Positions 18,645 through 28,061 of a stretch of DNA of 64,000 bases are shown here, one piece after another. Below the pieces are notes generated by a model. The model worked only from the letters and a program-made list of their open reading frames with translations. It made no database searches and was not told where the DNA came from. This stretch comes from Agarilytica sp033852175. Its GTDB lineage: Bacteria > Pseudomonadota > Gammaproteobacteria > Pseudomonadales > Cellvibrionaceae. The position numbers and the translations under genes were made by a program. Every line of letters starts with the position of its first letter. Positions within the stretch are counted from its first letter, which is position 1. The DNA lies in assembly GCA_033852175.1 (NCBI GenBank), contig JAWSUY010000019.1, forward strand, positions 1 through 64,000. The letters run 5' to 3'.

Positions 18645-19349
18645 ATGCTTAAAGTTGAAGTATATCGTTACAACCCTGAAACTGATGCCAAGCCTTACAT
18701 GAAGACGTACGAGCTGGATACAAAGGGTAAAGATTTAATGGTCTTGGATGTTCTTGAAATGTTAAAAGAACAAGACTCATCTATCTCATTCCGTCGTTCG
18801 TGCCGTGAAGGTGTTTGCGGTTCTGACGGTATGAACATTAATGGTAAGAATGGTTTGGCTTGTATTAAGCCGCTTTCTGAATGCGTTAAAAAGAACAAGC
18901 TAGTTTTGCGCCCGCTTCCCGGCCTACCGGTTATTCGTGACTTGGTTGTGGATCTTGCTCAGTTCTATGCGCAGTATCGTAAAATTGAACCATTCCTTCA
19001 AAATGATGCGCCAGCACCTGCGATTGAACGACTTCAATCTCAAGAAGATCGTGCAAAGCTCGATGGGCTTTACGAGTGTATTTTGTGTGCGTGTTGTTCA
19101 ACCAGTTGTCCTTCGTTCTGGTGGAATCCCGATAAATTTATTGGTCCTGCGGGCTTGCTTCAAGCTTACCGCTTTTTGGCCGATACTCGAGATACCGCAA
19201 CAGAAGATCGATTGGCCGGTCTAGACGATCCGTTTAGTGTGTTCCGTTGTCATGGTATCCAAAGCTGTGTTGATGTCTGCCCGAAAGGCTTGAACCCAAC
19301 AAAGGCCATTGGCCATATTCGTAACATGTTGTTATCACGCGGAGCCTAA
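18645..19349 (+). CDS. sdhB: Succinate dehydrogenase iron-sulfur subunit
   Basis: 234 residues carrying three clusters: the [2Fe-2S] site in CREGVCGSDGMNINGKNGLAC (three of its Cys), then CILCACCSTSCP and CHGIQSCVDVCPKG for [4Fe-4S] and [3Fe-4S]. It relays electrons from SdhA to the quinone site in SdhCD. It starts 37 bases after sdhA, in the same operon. A 226-base gap separates it from sucA. Confidence 0.97.
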   Translation: MLKVEVYRYNPETDAKPYMKTYELDTKGKDLMVLDVLEMLKEQDSSISFRRSCREGVCGSDGMNINGKNGLACIKPLSECVKKNKLVLRPLPGLPVIRDLVVDLAQFYAQYRKIEPFLQNDAPAPAIERLQSQEDRAKLDGLYECILCACCSTSCPSFWWNPDKFIGPAGLLQAYRFLADTRDTATEDRLAGLDDPFSVFRCHGIQSCVDVCPKGLNPTKAIGHIRNMLLSRGA

Positions 19350-19575
19350 ATACTAGGCTTTTGGATTAGCGGTGACTGTCCACGTAGTTACCGTTATTGA
19401 ACTTTATTTAATCGTTCTATTCTATGCTGATCGATCACGTCAGAGGGTCGGTATGGTTAGGACGAATTGCTCTAAGAGCATCTATACCATTTTAGGTATT
19501 ACATAATAGCTTTATCGGCAGAGATGCTGAGCAAGGGCGCTATAAAATACCGTCCTTTATAACGGTGATAAAAAG

Positions 19576-22413
19576 ATGCAAGAAAGTCCGATGGAATTGC
19601 TATGGCGCTCCTCCCACATAGCTGGAGGGAATGCATCATACGTTGAAGAAATGTATGAAGCGTATCTGGATGCGCCAAACTCAGTATCGCAGGATTGGCG
19701 AGATTACTTTGATCAATTGCCCCGAGTTCCGGGCGCGGTTGGTAACGATGTTCCCCACTCAGAAATTATTGAATACTTTGAATTACTTGGTCGAAACCGA
19801 GCTCGTCCGATGGTTGCGCCTGGTGCAGGTGCAAGTAATGTTGCGCATGAACGTAAGCAGGTTGAAGTTGTTCAGCTGGTAAACGCGTACCGTCTTAGCG
19901 GGCATCAAAAAGCTAGCCTCGATCCTCTTAACTTAAGAGAGTTAAAGACTCCACCGGATTTAGATTTGGGTTTTCACAACCTGAATACCTTAGACCTTGA
20001 CTCAGTGTTCCAAACAGGTGATTTGAGTTTTGGTTACAAAGAAGCCTTATTAAAAGACATTATTGCTGACCTTGAGCAGACCTACTGCCACCATATCGGT
20101 GCAGAAGTCATGCACATGACAAACTATGATGAGCGTCGCTGGTTGCTGCATCGTTTGGAGAGTACGCGTGCTCTTCCTCATTTTGATGAAGAAGCGAAAA
20201 ATCGCTTGCTCAATCGATTAACGGCTGCAGAAGGTTTAGAGCGACATCTTGATAGTAAATATCCGGGTACGAAGCGATTTGGGTTGGAGGGTGCAGAGAG
20301 CCTTATCCCGCTTTTGGATGTTTTGATTAGCAAGATGGGTTCTTATGGCGCTAAAGAAATGGTTCTTGGGATGGCGCATCGTGGTCGCTTGAACACTTTA
20401 GTTAACATCTTAGGGAAAAGTCCTTCTGAATTATTTGATGAGTTTGAAGGCAAGAAGATGGTCGATACGTCTGGTGACGTTAAATACCACCAAGGCTTTT
20501 CGTCTAACGTAATGACACCTGAGGGTGAGATGCATCTGGCTTTGGCTTTTAACCCGTCTCATTTGGAAATTGTTTCTCCTGTGGTCGAAGGTTCTGTCCG
20601 GGCTCGCCAAGACCGTCGAAGTGATCCCGTTGGTAAGACCGTTGTTCCTGTTGTTATTCATGGTGATGCTGCATTTGCTGGTCAAGGTGTGGTGCTTGAA
20701 ACATTCCAAATGTCTCAGACGCGAGCTTATAAAACCGGTGGCACGATTCATATCGTCATCAATAACCAAGTGGGTTTTACAACCAGTAAAAAAGAAGATG
20801 TCAGGTCTACAGATTACTGTACTGACGTCGCTAAAATGATTGAAACGCCAATTCTTCACGTGAATGGCGATGATCCCGAAGCTGTGGCTTATATTTCGGC
20901 TTTGGCTGTTGATTACCGAAACGAATTTAAGAAAGATGTTGTAATTGATTTGGTTTGTTATCGTCGTCGTGGGCACAATGAAACAGATGAGCCATCTTCA
21001 ACTCAGCCAATGATGTATAAAGCAATTCGTTCCCACAAAACGACTCGTACGCGTTATGCAGAGCAGTTGGTAGAAGAAGGCATCGTTACCAAAGAAGATA
21101 CTGATGAGCTTTCCAATAATTATCGTGCGGCTCTCGATCGCGGTGAGCATGTTGCTCATGGCTTGGTTAGCGAGCCCGATAGTTCTTTGTTTGTCGATTG
21201 GAGACCGTATATCGGTCATGACTGGCAAACGCCTCATGACACTACTTTTAACCTGAAAGAGCTTCAAGAGCTGGCCGAAAAAATTACCACTATTCCTGAC
21301 GGTATTCAGGTTCAGAGACAGGTATCTAAAATTTACGATGATCGTAGAAAAATGGCTGGCGGCGCACTTCCTATTAATTGGGGAATGGCAGAGACGCTTG
21401 CTTATGGCACTTTATTAAAAGAAGGTCATAAAATAAGACTTACAGGCCAGGACGTTGGTCGGGGTACTTTCTCCCATCGTCACGCCGTTGTTCACAATCA
21501 AAAAGACGGCGAAAGTTATACGCCGCTGAAGCATATCGACGACAATCAAGCAGATTTTGATTTGTATGATTCACTGCTTTCGGAAGAAGCCGTTTTAGCT
21601 TTTGAATACGGTTATGCTACGACTTCGCCAGAAGGCTTAGTTATTTGGGAGGCCCAATTTGGTGACTTCGCAAACGGCGCTCAAGTTGTTATTGATCAGT
21701 TTATTACCAGTGGTGAACATAAGTGGCAGCGTTTATGCGGCCTAACCATGCTTCTACCTCATGGTTATGAAGGGCAGGGGCCTGAACATTCTTCTGCACG
21801 TTTAGAGCGGTTTATGCAGCTTTGTGCTGAGAATAATATTCAGGTTTGTATCCCAACGACACCGGCTCAGGTTTACCATATGCTACGTCGCCAAGCGATT
21901 CGCTATATGAGGCGTCCGCTTGTGGTGATGAGTCCAAAATGGATCTTGCGCCATAAACTTGCGACCTCATCATTGGAAGAGTTGGCTAATGGCCACTTCC
22001 AAACGGTTTTAGCTGATCCAGTCGTAGAGCCTAAAGAGGTTAAGCGCGTTATTCTTTGCAGTGGTAAAGTTTACTATCATCTGTTCGAAGCGCGTGCAGA
22101 GAACGAGCAAAATGACGTTGCATTGATTCGACTCGAGCAACTGTATCCGTTCCCTGATGGTGATCTTCTAGCCGTTTTGAAACCTTACGCACACGTAACG
22201 GATGTGGTTTGGTGCCAAGAAGAGCCTCAAAACCAAGGCGCTTGGTATGCAAGCCAGCACAGAATGCGTCGTGTACTTGATCGTTTAGATTCCGATATTT
22301 TCTTGCGATTTGCTGGGCGTGCGGCCTCATCGGCACCTGCTGCAGGCTACATGTCTTTACACTTAGAAGAACAAAAGAAATTTATTTCAGCGGCGTTGGA
22401 TACAAGCGTATAG
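19576..22413 (+). CDS. sucA: 2-oxoglutarate dehydrogenase E1 component
   Basis: 945 residues, standard length. The N-terminus (MELLWRSSHIAGGNASYVEEMYEAYL) is the E1o peripheral-subunit-binding arm. The thiamine-diphosphate fold shows GMAHRGRLNTLVNILGK, the ThDP/Mg loop HGDAAFAGQGVV, and ThDP-binding VVIDLVCYRRRGHNETDEP. The pyrimidine domain has GQDVGRGTFSHRHAV. It decarboxylates 2-oxoglutarate and transfers the succinyl group to the lipoyl arm of SucB. ATG 19576; the ribosome binding site is weak (GATAAAAAG). The 226-base gap after sdhB may hold its own promoter. Confidence 0.97.
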   Translation: MQESPMELLWRSSHIAGGNASYVEEMYEAYLDAPNSVSQDWRDYFDQLPRVPGAVGNDVPHSEIIEYFELLGRNRARPMVAPGAGASNVAHERKQVEVVQLVNAYRLSGHQKASLDPLNLRELKTPPDLDLGFHNLNTLDLDSVFQTGDLSFGYKEALLKDIIADLEQTYCHHIGAEVMHMTNYDERRWLLHRLESTRALPHFDEEAKNRLLNRLTAAEGLERHLDSKYPGTKRFGLEGAESLIPLLDVLISKMGSYGAKEMVLGMAHRGRLNTLVNILGKSPSELFDEFEGKKMVDTSGDVKYHQGFSSNVMTPEGEMHLALAFNPSHLEIVSPVVEGSVRARQDRRSDPVGKTVVPVVIHGDAAFAGQGVVLETFQMSQTRAYKTGGTIHIVINNQVGFTTSKKEDVRSTDYCTDVAKMIETPILHVNGDDPEAVAYISALAVDYRNEFKKDVVIDLVCYRRRGHNETDEPSSTQPMMYKAIRSHKTTRTRYAEQLVEEGIVTKEDTDELSNNYRAALDRGEHVAHGLVSEPDSSLFVDWRPYIGHDWQTPHDTTFNLKELQELAEKITTIPDGIQVQRQVSKIYDDRRKMAGGALPINWGMAETLAYGTLLKEGHKIRLTGQDVGRGTFSHRHAVVHNQKDGESYTPLKHIDDNQADFDLYDSLLSEEAVLAFEYGYATTSPEGLVIWEAQFGDFANGAQVVIDQFITSGEHKWQRLCGLTMLLPHGYEGQGPEHSSARLERFMQLCAENNIQVCIPTTPAQVYHMLRRQAIRYMRRPLVVMSPKWILRHKLATSSLEELANGHFQTVLADPVVEPKEVKRVILCSGKVYYHLFEARAENEQNDVALIRLEQLYPFPDGDLLAVLKPYAHVTDVVWCQEEPQNQGAWYASQHRMRRVLDRLDSDIFLRFAGRAASSAPAAGYMSLHLEEQKKFISAALDTSV

Positions 22414-22468
22414 TGCATCCAACCATATTTAACTTGAAGGGCCTTAGGCACACAGGACAAGACTGGAC

Positions 22469-23686
22469 ATGACCATAGAAATAAAAGCTCCAACTTTCCC
22501 TGAATCAGTTCAGGACGGCAGTATTGCAACTTGGTATAAACAGCCTGGAGAGGCTGTTTCGCGAGACGACATACTGGTAGACATCGAAACCGACAAGGTT
22601 GTTTTGGAGGTTGTAGCGCCTGCCGATGGTAGCTTGCTAGAGATTCGAAAAGGAGAAGGTGAAACAATATTAAGCAATGAAGTTATTGCTATCTTTACTC
22701 CCGGAGCTGCGGCAACTGCAGACGCAGGGACTAAAGACGCTGCTCCTGCTGCAGAAGCTTCTACCGAAGAAGTTATTGCTGCACCTGCTGCTCGCAAATT
22801 AGCTGCCGAGCGCGGTGTTGATCTTGCGACTGTTATTGGAACAGGAAAAGGCGGACGCATCACAAAAGAAGATGTGGCCAACTTTGAAAAGCCAGCGGCT
22901 CCTGCCTCTGCTCCTGCTCAAGCAGCACCAAAGGCGCCAGCTCAATCTAATTCTGTCCCGGCTCTTGATCTACCTGTTGGTGATCGAGTTGAGAAGCGTG
23001 TGCCGATGACTCGTATGCGCGCACGTATTGCTGAGCGTTTACTTGATGTAACCACTAGTACAGCCATGCTGACTACGTTCAATGAAGTGAATATGGCTCC
23101 TATTATGGAGCTGCGCAGTCAATACAAAGAAAAGTTTGAAAAGTCGCATAACGGTACTCGCCTTGGCTTTATGGGCTTTTTTGTAAAAGCAGCTGTTGAA
23201 GCATTGCGTCGTTTCCCGGAAGTTAATGCGTCGATTGATGGCAAGGATATTGTTTATCATGGCTATCAAGATGTTGGCGTTGCTGTGTCGACAGAAAAAG
23301 GCTTAGTTGTTCCTGTGTTGCGTAATACTGAGCATATGAGTATTGCTGATATTGAAAACGGTATTCGAAGCTTGGGTTTGCGCGCGCGTGATGGCAAGCT
23401 TGGTATTGACGATATGACTGGAGGCACCTTTACCATTACTAATGGTGGTGTATTTGGATCGTTGATGTCTACGCCGATTTTGAATCCACCGCAATCTGCA
23501 ATTCTGGGTATGCACAAGATCCAAGAGCGCCCTATGGCTGTGAACGGCGAAGTTAAAATATTGCCAATGATGTATTTGGCCATGTCATACGACCACCGTA
23601 TTATCGACGGCAAAGGCGCAGTTCAATTCTTAGTGGCGATCAAAGATATGCTTGAAGATCCCGCAAGAATTCTTTTAGAAATATAA
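22469..23686 (+). CDS. sucB: 2-oxoglutarate dehydrogenase E2 (dihydrolipoyl succinyltransferase)
   Basis: 405 residues. One N-terminal lipoyl domain with the lipoylated Lys in VDIETDKVVLEVVAP, an Ala/Pro-rich linker, the E3-binding domain (APAARKLAAERGVD ... GKGGRITKEDV, about 105-140), a second Ala/Pro linker and the catalytic domain ending in MSYDHRIIDGKGAVQFL with the His/Asp catalytic motif. It forms the core of the complex. It starts 55 bases after sucA. Confidence 0.97.
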   Translation: MTIEIKAPTFPESVQDGSIATWYKQPGEAVSRDDILVDIETDKVVLEVVAPADGSLLEIRKGEGETILSNEVIAIFTPGAAATADAGTKDAAPAAEASTEEVIAAPAARKLAAERGVDLATVIGTGKGGRITKEDVANFEKPAAPASAPAQAAPKAPAQSNSVPALDLPVGDRVEKRVPMTRMRARIAERLLDVTTSTAMLTTFNEVNMAPIMELRSQYKEKFEKSHNGTRLGFMGFFVKAAVEALRRFPEVNASIDGKDIVYHGYQDVGVAVSTEKGLVVPVLRNTEHMSIADIENGIRSLGLRARDGKLGIDDMTGGTFTITNGGVFGSLMSTPILNPPQSAILGMHKIQERPMAVNGEVKILPMMYLAMSYDHRIIDGKGAVQFLVAIKDMLEDPARILLEI

Positions 23687-23834
23687 TCTTACAATCGACG
23701 TGCGCTTTTAGCTTGTTATGGGTTGAAAGTGCATGTGCCAGTGATATATGTCTGGCCTCTCCTAAGTAAGAAAAATATTGAGTAGACAATGCCATTGTCT
23801 CCAGTAACCAGTTTGAAATTTTTTGGGGTTTTCT

Positions 23835-25292
23835 ATGTCTAGCAAATTTGATGTGATTGTTATCGGTTCTGGCCCTGCCGGTTATGTAGCGGCGATTCGT
23901 TGTGCCCAACTTGGTTTAAAGACGGCTTGTGTCGAGAAGTGGAAAAACAAAGAAGACAAAGGCGTCAATGGCGGCACATGTCTGAATGTTGGTTGTATAC
24001 CCTCAAAAGCTTTGTTGGATAGTTCTTACAAATACCACGAAGCTAAATCCGGTTTAGATATCCACGGTATTAGCACCGGCAAAGTCGATATTGATGTGTC
24101 ATCGATGATCGGCCGTAAAGAAGAGATTGTTAAGCAGTTAACTGGTGGCATTGCGGGCTTGTTTAAAGCCAATAAAGTGACATCAATATTTGGCGCAGGA
24201 AAATTACTGGCGGGTAAAAATGTACAGGTAACTGACTTCGACGGAAAAGAAACAATTTATGAGGCTGAGAACGTCATTCTCGCTTCAGGTTCTATTCCTG
24301 TTGATATCCCTGTTGCGCCAGTTGACGGTGATGTGATCGTAGATTCAACCGGTGCTCTAGAGTTTAGCGAAGCACCGAAACGCTTAGGTGTTATTGGTGC
24401 CGGTGTTATTGGCTTAGAGCTCGGCAGTGTTTGGGGTCGTTTGGGCTCAAAAGTTGTTTTGCTTGAGGCGATGAATACTTTTCTCGCGATGATGGATCAA
24501 CAAATTGCGAAAGAATCTAAGAAGATCTTTAAGAAGCAAGATCTTGATATTCGCTTAGGTTGTCGAGTAACGGGCAGCGAAGTTAAGAAAGGCAAAGGCG
24601 GCAAGAAAGAGGTCGTTGTCACTTTTGTCGATACTGACGGTAAAGAATCTACCGAGACTTTTGACAAGCTGATTGTGTGTGTTGGCCGACGTCCTTATAC
24701 CGATTCATTGTTGTCTGATGATAGTGGTGTGAAGCTAGATGAGCGTGGCTCCATCTATGTAAATGATTTGTGTTCGACAAGTGCTCCTGGTGTATACGCT
24801 ATTGGTGATGTTGTTCGTGGTCCTATGCTGGCTCATAAAGGGTCGGAAGAGGGCGTGATGGTTGCTGAGCGAATTGCTGGCGAAAAGACTGTGATGAACT
24901 ACGACATTATTCCTAACGTTATTTATACGCATCCGGAAATTGCTGCCGTTGGTCGTACTGAAGAGCAGGTTAAGGCAGACGGCGAACCGTACAATATTGG
25001 TGTGTTTCCCTTCATTGCTAGTGGTAGAGCCTTGGCGGCGAACGAAAAAGATGGCATGGTTAAGATGATTGCCCATGCAGAAACAGATCGTATATTAGGG
25101 TGCCATATTGTTGGTCCAAGTGCTGCGGATCTGGTTCAGCAAGTTGCTATCGCAATGGAGTTTGGTTCCAGTGCTGAAGATTTAGGTATGATCGTCTTTG
25201 GCCATCCAACACTTTCTGAAGCCGTGCATGAAGCAGCCTTGGCTGTGGCAGGGCATGCGATTCACATTCCGAATCGTAAAAAACGCAAATAG
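23835..25292 (+). CDS. lpd: Dihydrolipoyl dehydrogenase (E3)
   Basis: 485 residues from ATG 23835, with GGGG seven bases upstream; an in-frame TTG at 23823 is less likely. FAD site VIGSGPAGYVAAIRCAQLG, redox-active disulfide GGTCLNVGCIPSKALL, NAD site GVIGAGVIGLELGSVW, and the dimer-interface catalytic His-Glu in HPTLSEAVHEAAL. It regenerates the lipoyl arm of E2 in the 2-oxoglutarate (and probably pyruvate) dehydrogenase complexes. It sits 148 bases after sucB. Confidence 0.97.
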   Translation: MSSKFDVIVIGSGPAGYVAAIRCAQLGLKTACVEKWKNKEDKGVNGGTCLNVGCIPSKALLDSSYKYHEAKSGLDIHGISTGKVDIDVSSMIGRKEEIVKQLTGGIAGLFKANKVTSIFGAGKLLAGKNVQVTDFDGKETIYEAENVILASGSIPVDIPVAPVDGDVIVDSTGALEFSEAPKRLGVIGAGVIGLELGSVWGRLGSKVVLLEAMNTFLAMMDQQIAKESKKIFKKQDLDIRLGCRVTGSEVKKGKGGKKEVVVTFVDTDGKESTETFDKLIVCVGRRPYTDSLLSDDSGVKLDERGSIYVNDLCSTSAPGVYAIGDVVRGPMLAHKGSEEGVMVAERIAGEKTVMNYDIIPNVIYTHPEIAAVGRTEEQVKADGEPYNIGVFPFIASGRALAANEKDGMVKMIAHAETDRILGCHIVGPSAADLVQQVAIAMEFGSSAEDLGMIVFGHPTLSEAVHEAALAVAGHAIHIPNRKKRK

Positions 25293-25315
25293 AATAAAAG
25301 TTAGCTGCCTAATAA

Positions 25316-25342
25316 GTTTGCAATTCAGACTGAATTGCAAAC
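25316..25342. repeat. Perfect palindrome between lpd and sucC
   Basis: GTTTGCAATTCAG, one central A, CTGAATTGCAAAC: a 13-bp perfect inverted repeat with a one-base centre. It is not followed by a T run, so it is not an ordinary terminator. It may be an operator, or an mRNA hairpin that partly separates lpd from sucCD. Confidence 0.6.
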
Positions 25343-25513
25343 AGACGATATGCAGCCTAAGTGATTGTTAGACGGGGTGACCTTTCTAACCAAATGAAGA
25401 ATTCGAGCAATCGAGTAAAGCGCTCTGCAAATGATTTTCGGAGCTTTTATTAGGGGACGGGGGTAAGCGTTAGCTTGCGCCCAAGTATAATAATTTCTCA
25501 ACGGTAGATATCT

Positions 25514-26677
25514 ATGAATTTACACGAATATCAAGGTAAGCAATTATTCCGTGAATATGGCTTACCCGTATCCACTGGTGTAGCTGCGGAGACCCCAACT
25601 GAAGCAGCCGCCGCCGCGGATATTATTGACGGCGACAAATGGGTTGTTAAAGCGCAAGTCCATGCTGGTGGCCGCGGTAAATCTGGTGGCGTTAAAGTGG
25701 TTTCTTCAAAAAGTGAAATTGAAGAGTTCGCTAAGAAGTGGTTAGGCAACAACCTTGTTACTTATCAAACAGATGAGAAAGGGCAGCCTGTAAGCCGAAT
25801 TCTTGTAGAGCCTTTAACTGCAATTGCTGATGAGCTCTATTTGGGCGCAGTGGTTGATCGCTCAAGTCGCCGCATCATTTTCATGGCGTCGACTGAAGGC
25901 GGCGTTGAAATTGAAAAAGTGGCAGAAGAAACGCCAGAAAAAATTCTTAAAGCAGAAATCGACCCTTTGTGTGGCGCGCAGCCGTACCAAGGGCGAGAGC
26001 TAGCATTTAAATTAGGTCTTGAAGGTAAGCAAGTTAAGCAATTCACAAAAATTTTCTTGGGTCTTGCAAAAATGTTCCAAGAGAAAGACCTCGCTTTACT
26101 CGAGATTAATCCTCTTGTGATTACAGACGACGGTGATCTTCATTGTTTGGATGCAAAAGTTACCATCGATGGTAACGCTTTGTATCGTCACCCAGAATTG
26201 AAAGAGATGCACGATCCTTCTCAAGAAGATGAACGCGAAGCTCATGCCGCTAAGTGGGAACTTAACTACGTTGCTCTAGACGGCAATATTGGTTGTATGG
26301 TTAACGGTGCAGGCCTAGCGATGGGTACTATGGATATCGTTAAGTTGCATGGCGGAAAGCCTGCAAACTTCCTTGATGTTGGCGGTGGCGCAACGAAAGA
26401 ACGCGTTATTGAAGCGTTCAAAATTATCCTTTCTGATGATGCTGTATCTGCGGTATTTATCAACATCTTCGGCGGCATTGTTCGCTGTGATTTGATTGCT
26501 GAAGGCGTTATTGGGGCAGTTGAAGAAGTGGGCGTAAAAGTCCCAGTTGTTGTTCGTCTCGAAGGTAACAATGCAGAGATTGGCGCAAAAGTATTGGCTG
26601 ACAGTGGATTAAACATTATTGCTGCAACAAGCCTTACGGATGCAGCAGAACAAGTCGTTAAAGCAGCGGGGAATTAA
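25514..26677 (+). CDS. sucC: Succinyl-CoA synthetase beta subunit
   Basis: 387 residues. ATP-grasp N-terminus (MNLHEYQGKQLFREYGLPV), nucleotide-binding KAQVHAGGRGKSGGVK, and the C-terminal ligase domain with GLAMGTMDIVKLHGGKPANF and FINIFGGIVRCDLIA. Together with SucD it converts succinyl-CoA to succinate with ATP or GTP formation. The gap to sucD is two bases. About 220 bases separate it from lpd, holding a palindrome and AT-rich sequence. Confidence 0.97.
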   Translation: MNLHEYQGKQLFREYGLPVSTGVAAETPTEAAAAADIIDGDKWVVKAQVHAGGRGKSGGVKVVSSKSEIEEFAKKWLGNNLVTYQTDEKGQPVSRILVEPLTAIADELYLGAVVDRSSRRIIFMASTEGGVEIEKVAEETPEKILKAEIDPLCGAQPYQGRELAFKLGLEGKQVKQFTKIFLGLAKMFQEKDLALLEINPLVITDDGDLHCLDAKVTIDGNALYRHPELKEMHDPSQEDEREAHAAKWELNYVALDGNIGCMVNGAGLAMGTMDIVKLHGGKPANFLDVGGGATKERVIEAFKIILSDDAVSAVFINIFGGIVRCDLIAEGVIGAVEEVGVKVPVVVRLEGNNAEIGAKVLADSGLNIIAATSLTDAAEQVVKAAGN

Positions 26678-26679
26678 TA

Positions 26680-27552
26680 ATGAGCGTATTACTGAATAAA
26701 GATACCAAAGTTCTCTGCCAGGGTTTTACCGGTTCGCAAGGTACATTCCACTCAGAGCAAGCAATTGAATATGGTACGAAAATGGTTGGCGGCGTTACGC
26801 CAGGCAAAGGTGGTCAGAAGCATCTTGGCTTACCTGTTTTCAACTCTATGAGCGAAGCTTTCGCTGAAACAGAAGCGGACGCATCGGTTATATTTGTACC
26901 GGCTCCTTTCTGTAAAGACTCTATTTTAGAAGCTGCTAATAGCGGCGTTAAGCTTATTATCTGTATCACTGAAGGCATTCCTACTTTGGATATGCTCGAA
27001 GCAAAAGTGAAATGTGATGAACTGGGCGTGACCTTGATCGGACCTAACTGTCCCGGAGTTATTACTCCAGGCGAAAGTAAAATCGGTATTATGCCTGGCC
27101 ATATTCACAAGCCTGGCAAAGTGGGCATTGTTTCTCGCTCTGGTACTTTGACTTACGAAGCTGTTAAGCAAACGACTGATTTCGGATTCGGCCAGTCAAC
27201 GTGTGTTGGTATTGGTGGTGATCCGATTCCGGGTTCAAACTTTATCGATATATTGACGCTATTCCAAGCGGATGACCAAACTGAAGCCATCGTAATGATT
27301 GGTGAAATTGGCGGCAGTGCGGAAGAAGAAGCTGCGGCATTTATAAAAGCCAATGTTACTAAGCCTGTTGTATCTTACATTGCGGGTGTTACTGCTCCTC
27401 CAGGTAAGCGTATGGGGCATGCTGGTGCGATAATTTCTGGCGGTAAAGGTACTGCTGATGAGAAGTTTGCAGCGCTTGAAGATGCCGGTGTGAAGACTGT
27501 TCGCAGCTTAGCGGATATCGGAAACGGCCTGAAAGAGATTACCGGCTGGTAA
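26680..27552 (+). CDS. sucD: Succinyl-CoA synthetase alpha subunit
   Basis: 290 residues. CoA-binding Rossmann part (VLCQGFTGSQGTFHSEQAI), NCPGVITPGE loop, and the phosphohistidine in KRMGHAGAIISGGKGTADEK. It forms a heterotetramer with SucC. It is the last gene of the TCA operon and is followed by a terminator at 27634. Confidence 0.97.
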   Translation: MSVLLNKDTKVLCQGFTGSQGTFHSEQAIEYGTKMVGGVTPGKGGQKHLGLPVFNSMSEAFAETEADASVIFVPAPFCKDSILEAANSGVKLIICITEGIPTLDMLEAKVKCDELGVTLIGPNCPGVITPGESKIGIMPGHIHKPGKVGIVSRSGTLTYEAVKQTTDFGFGQSTCVGIGGDPIPGSNFIDILTLFQADDQTEAIVMIGEIGGSAEEEAAAFIKANVTKPVVSYIAGVTAPPGKRMGHAGAIISGGKGTADEKFAALEDAGVKTVRSLADIGNGLKEITGW

Positions 27553-27633
27553 ATGTTGATCTGAAAAGTTGATCCTTGTTTTAGAGACCCTATAGCCACA
27601 ACGCTAATAGCCTCAAAGATAAAGATCATAGCT

Positions 27634-27665
27634 AAAAACCGCGACCTTAGGATCGCGGTTTTTTT
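27634..27665 (+). terminator. Rho-independent terminator of the suc operon
   Basis: AAAAACCGCGA (27634-27644) pairs with TCGCGGTTTTT (27653-27663) across an eight-base loop, followed by further T. Typical strong intrinsic terminator just after sucD. Confidence 0.88.
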
Positions 27666-27692
27666 GTTTGTGGGTTTTGTAATTGGTTGGGG

Positions 27693-27773
27693 CTATTTTT
27701 CGCTTTCTAGCGTGCCCGTATACACAAGCCCGCAAACCATCAGCATAATAAAAACTAAATCTATTCCGGTCAT
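27693..27773 (-). CDS. Possible 26-residue small membrane protein
   Basis: A minus-strand ORF of 26 codons, too short for standard ORF calling. It reads MTGIDLVFIMLMVCGLVY then a short polar tail TGTLESEK and TAG. Fourteen or so residues form one hydrophobic helix. A good Shine-Dalgarno (AAAGGGAG) lies seven bases before the ATG at 27773. This is the layout of single-span small proteins in bacteria, but no homologue comes to mind and chance cannot be excluded. It lies convergent to sucD, just past its terminator. Confidence 0.35.
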   Translation of the reverse strand: MTGIDLVFIMLMVCGLVYTGTLESEK

Positions 27774-28061
27774 GACTTTGCTCCCTTTGCTTTGTTTGGA
27801 GGCGGTTGATGTTTGGTTGAACTGTACGTATCTTAGGCTGAAAGTTGAGCTTTGCTTAGGAGATATTCGCCTTATCTACTGTAGGATATTGACTCTTTAT
27901 ACGTTCATTGAGAGGCTTTGGATCATAAGTCTTTGAACCTATGTTGAATTAGTGAGTCGGAACGGCACTCAAATCATTATTGTGAGCTAAATGAGCCGTC
28001 ACTAAAGAGCTGAGCGCTGCTTGCATGACCTTTTGAGTTCTCAAAGCACTCAACAGTGCTT
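27774..28061. other. Intergenic region before the VTT/ATP-grasp remnant
   Basis: About 290 bases with no supported gene. The plus-strand frame 27664-27936 that crosses it has no recognisable protein character. The region includes ATGs and hairpin-prone sequence (TTTTGAGTTCTCAAAG near 28032), but nothing I can name. Confidence 0.4.

Noticed and set aside
27664..27936. 90-codon plus-strand frame after sucD
   Set aside because: It starts within the terminator T run, has no ribosome binding site and shows no protein-like pattern; a better small frame lies on the opposite strand.
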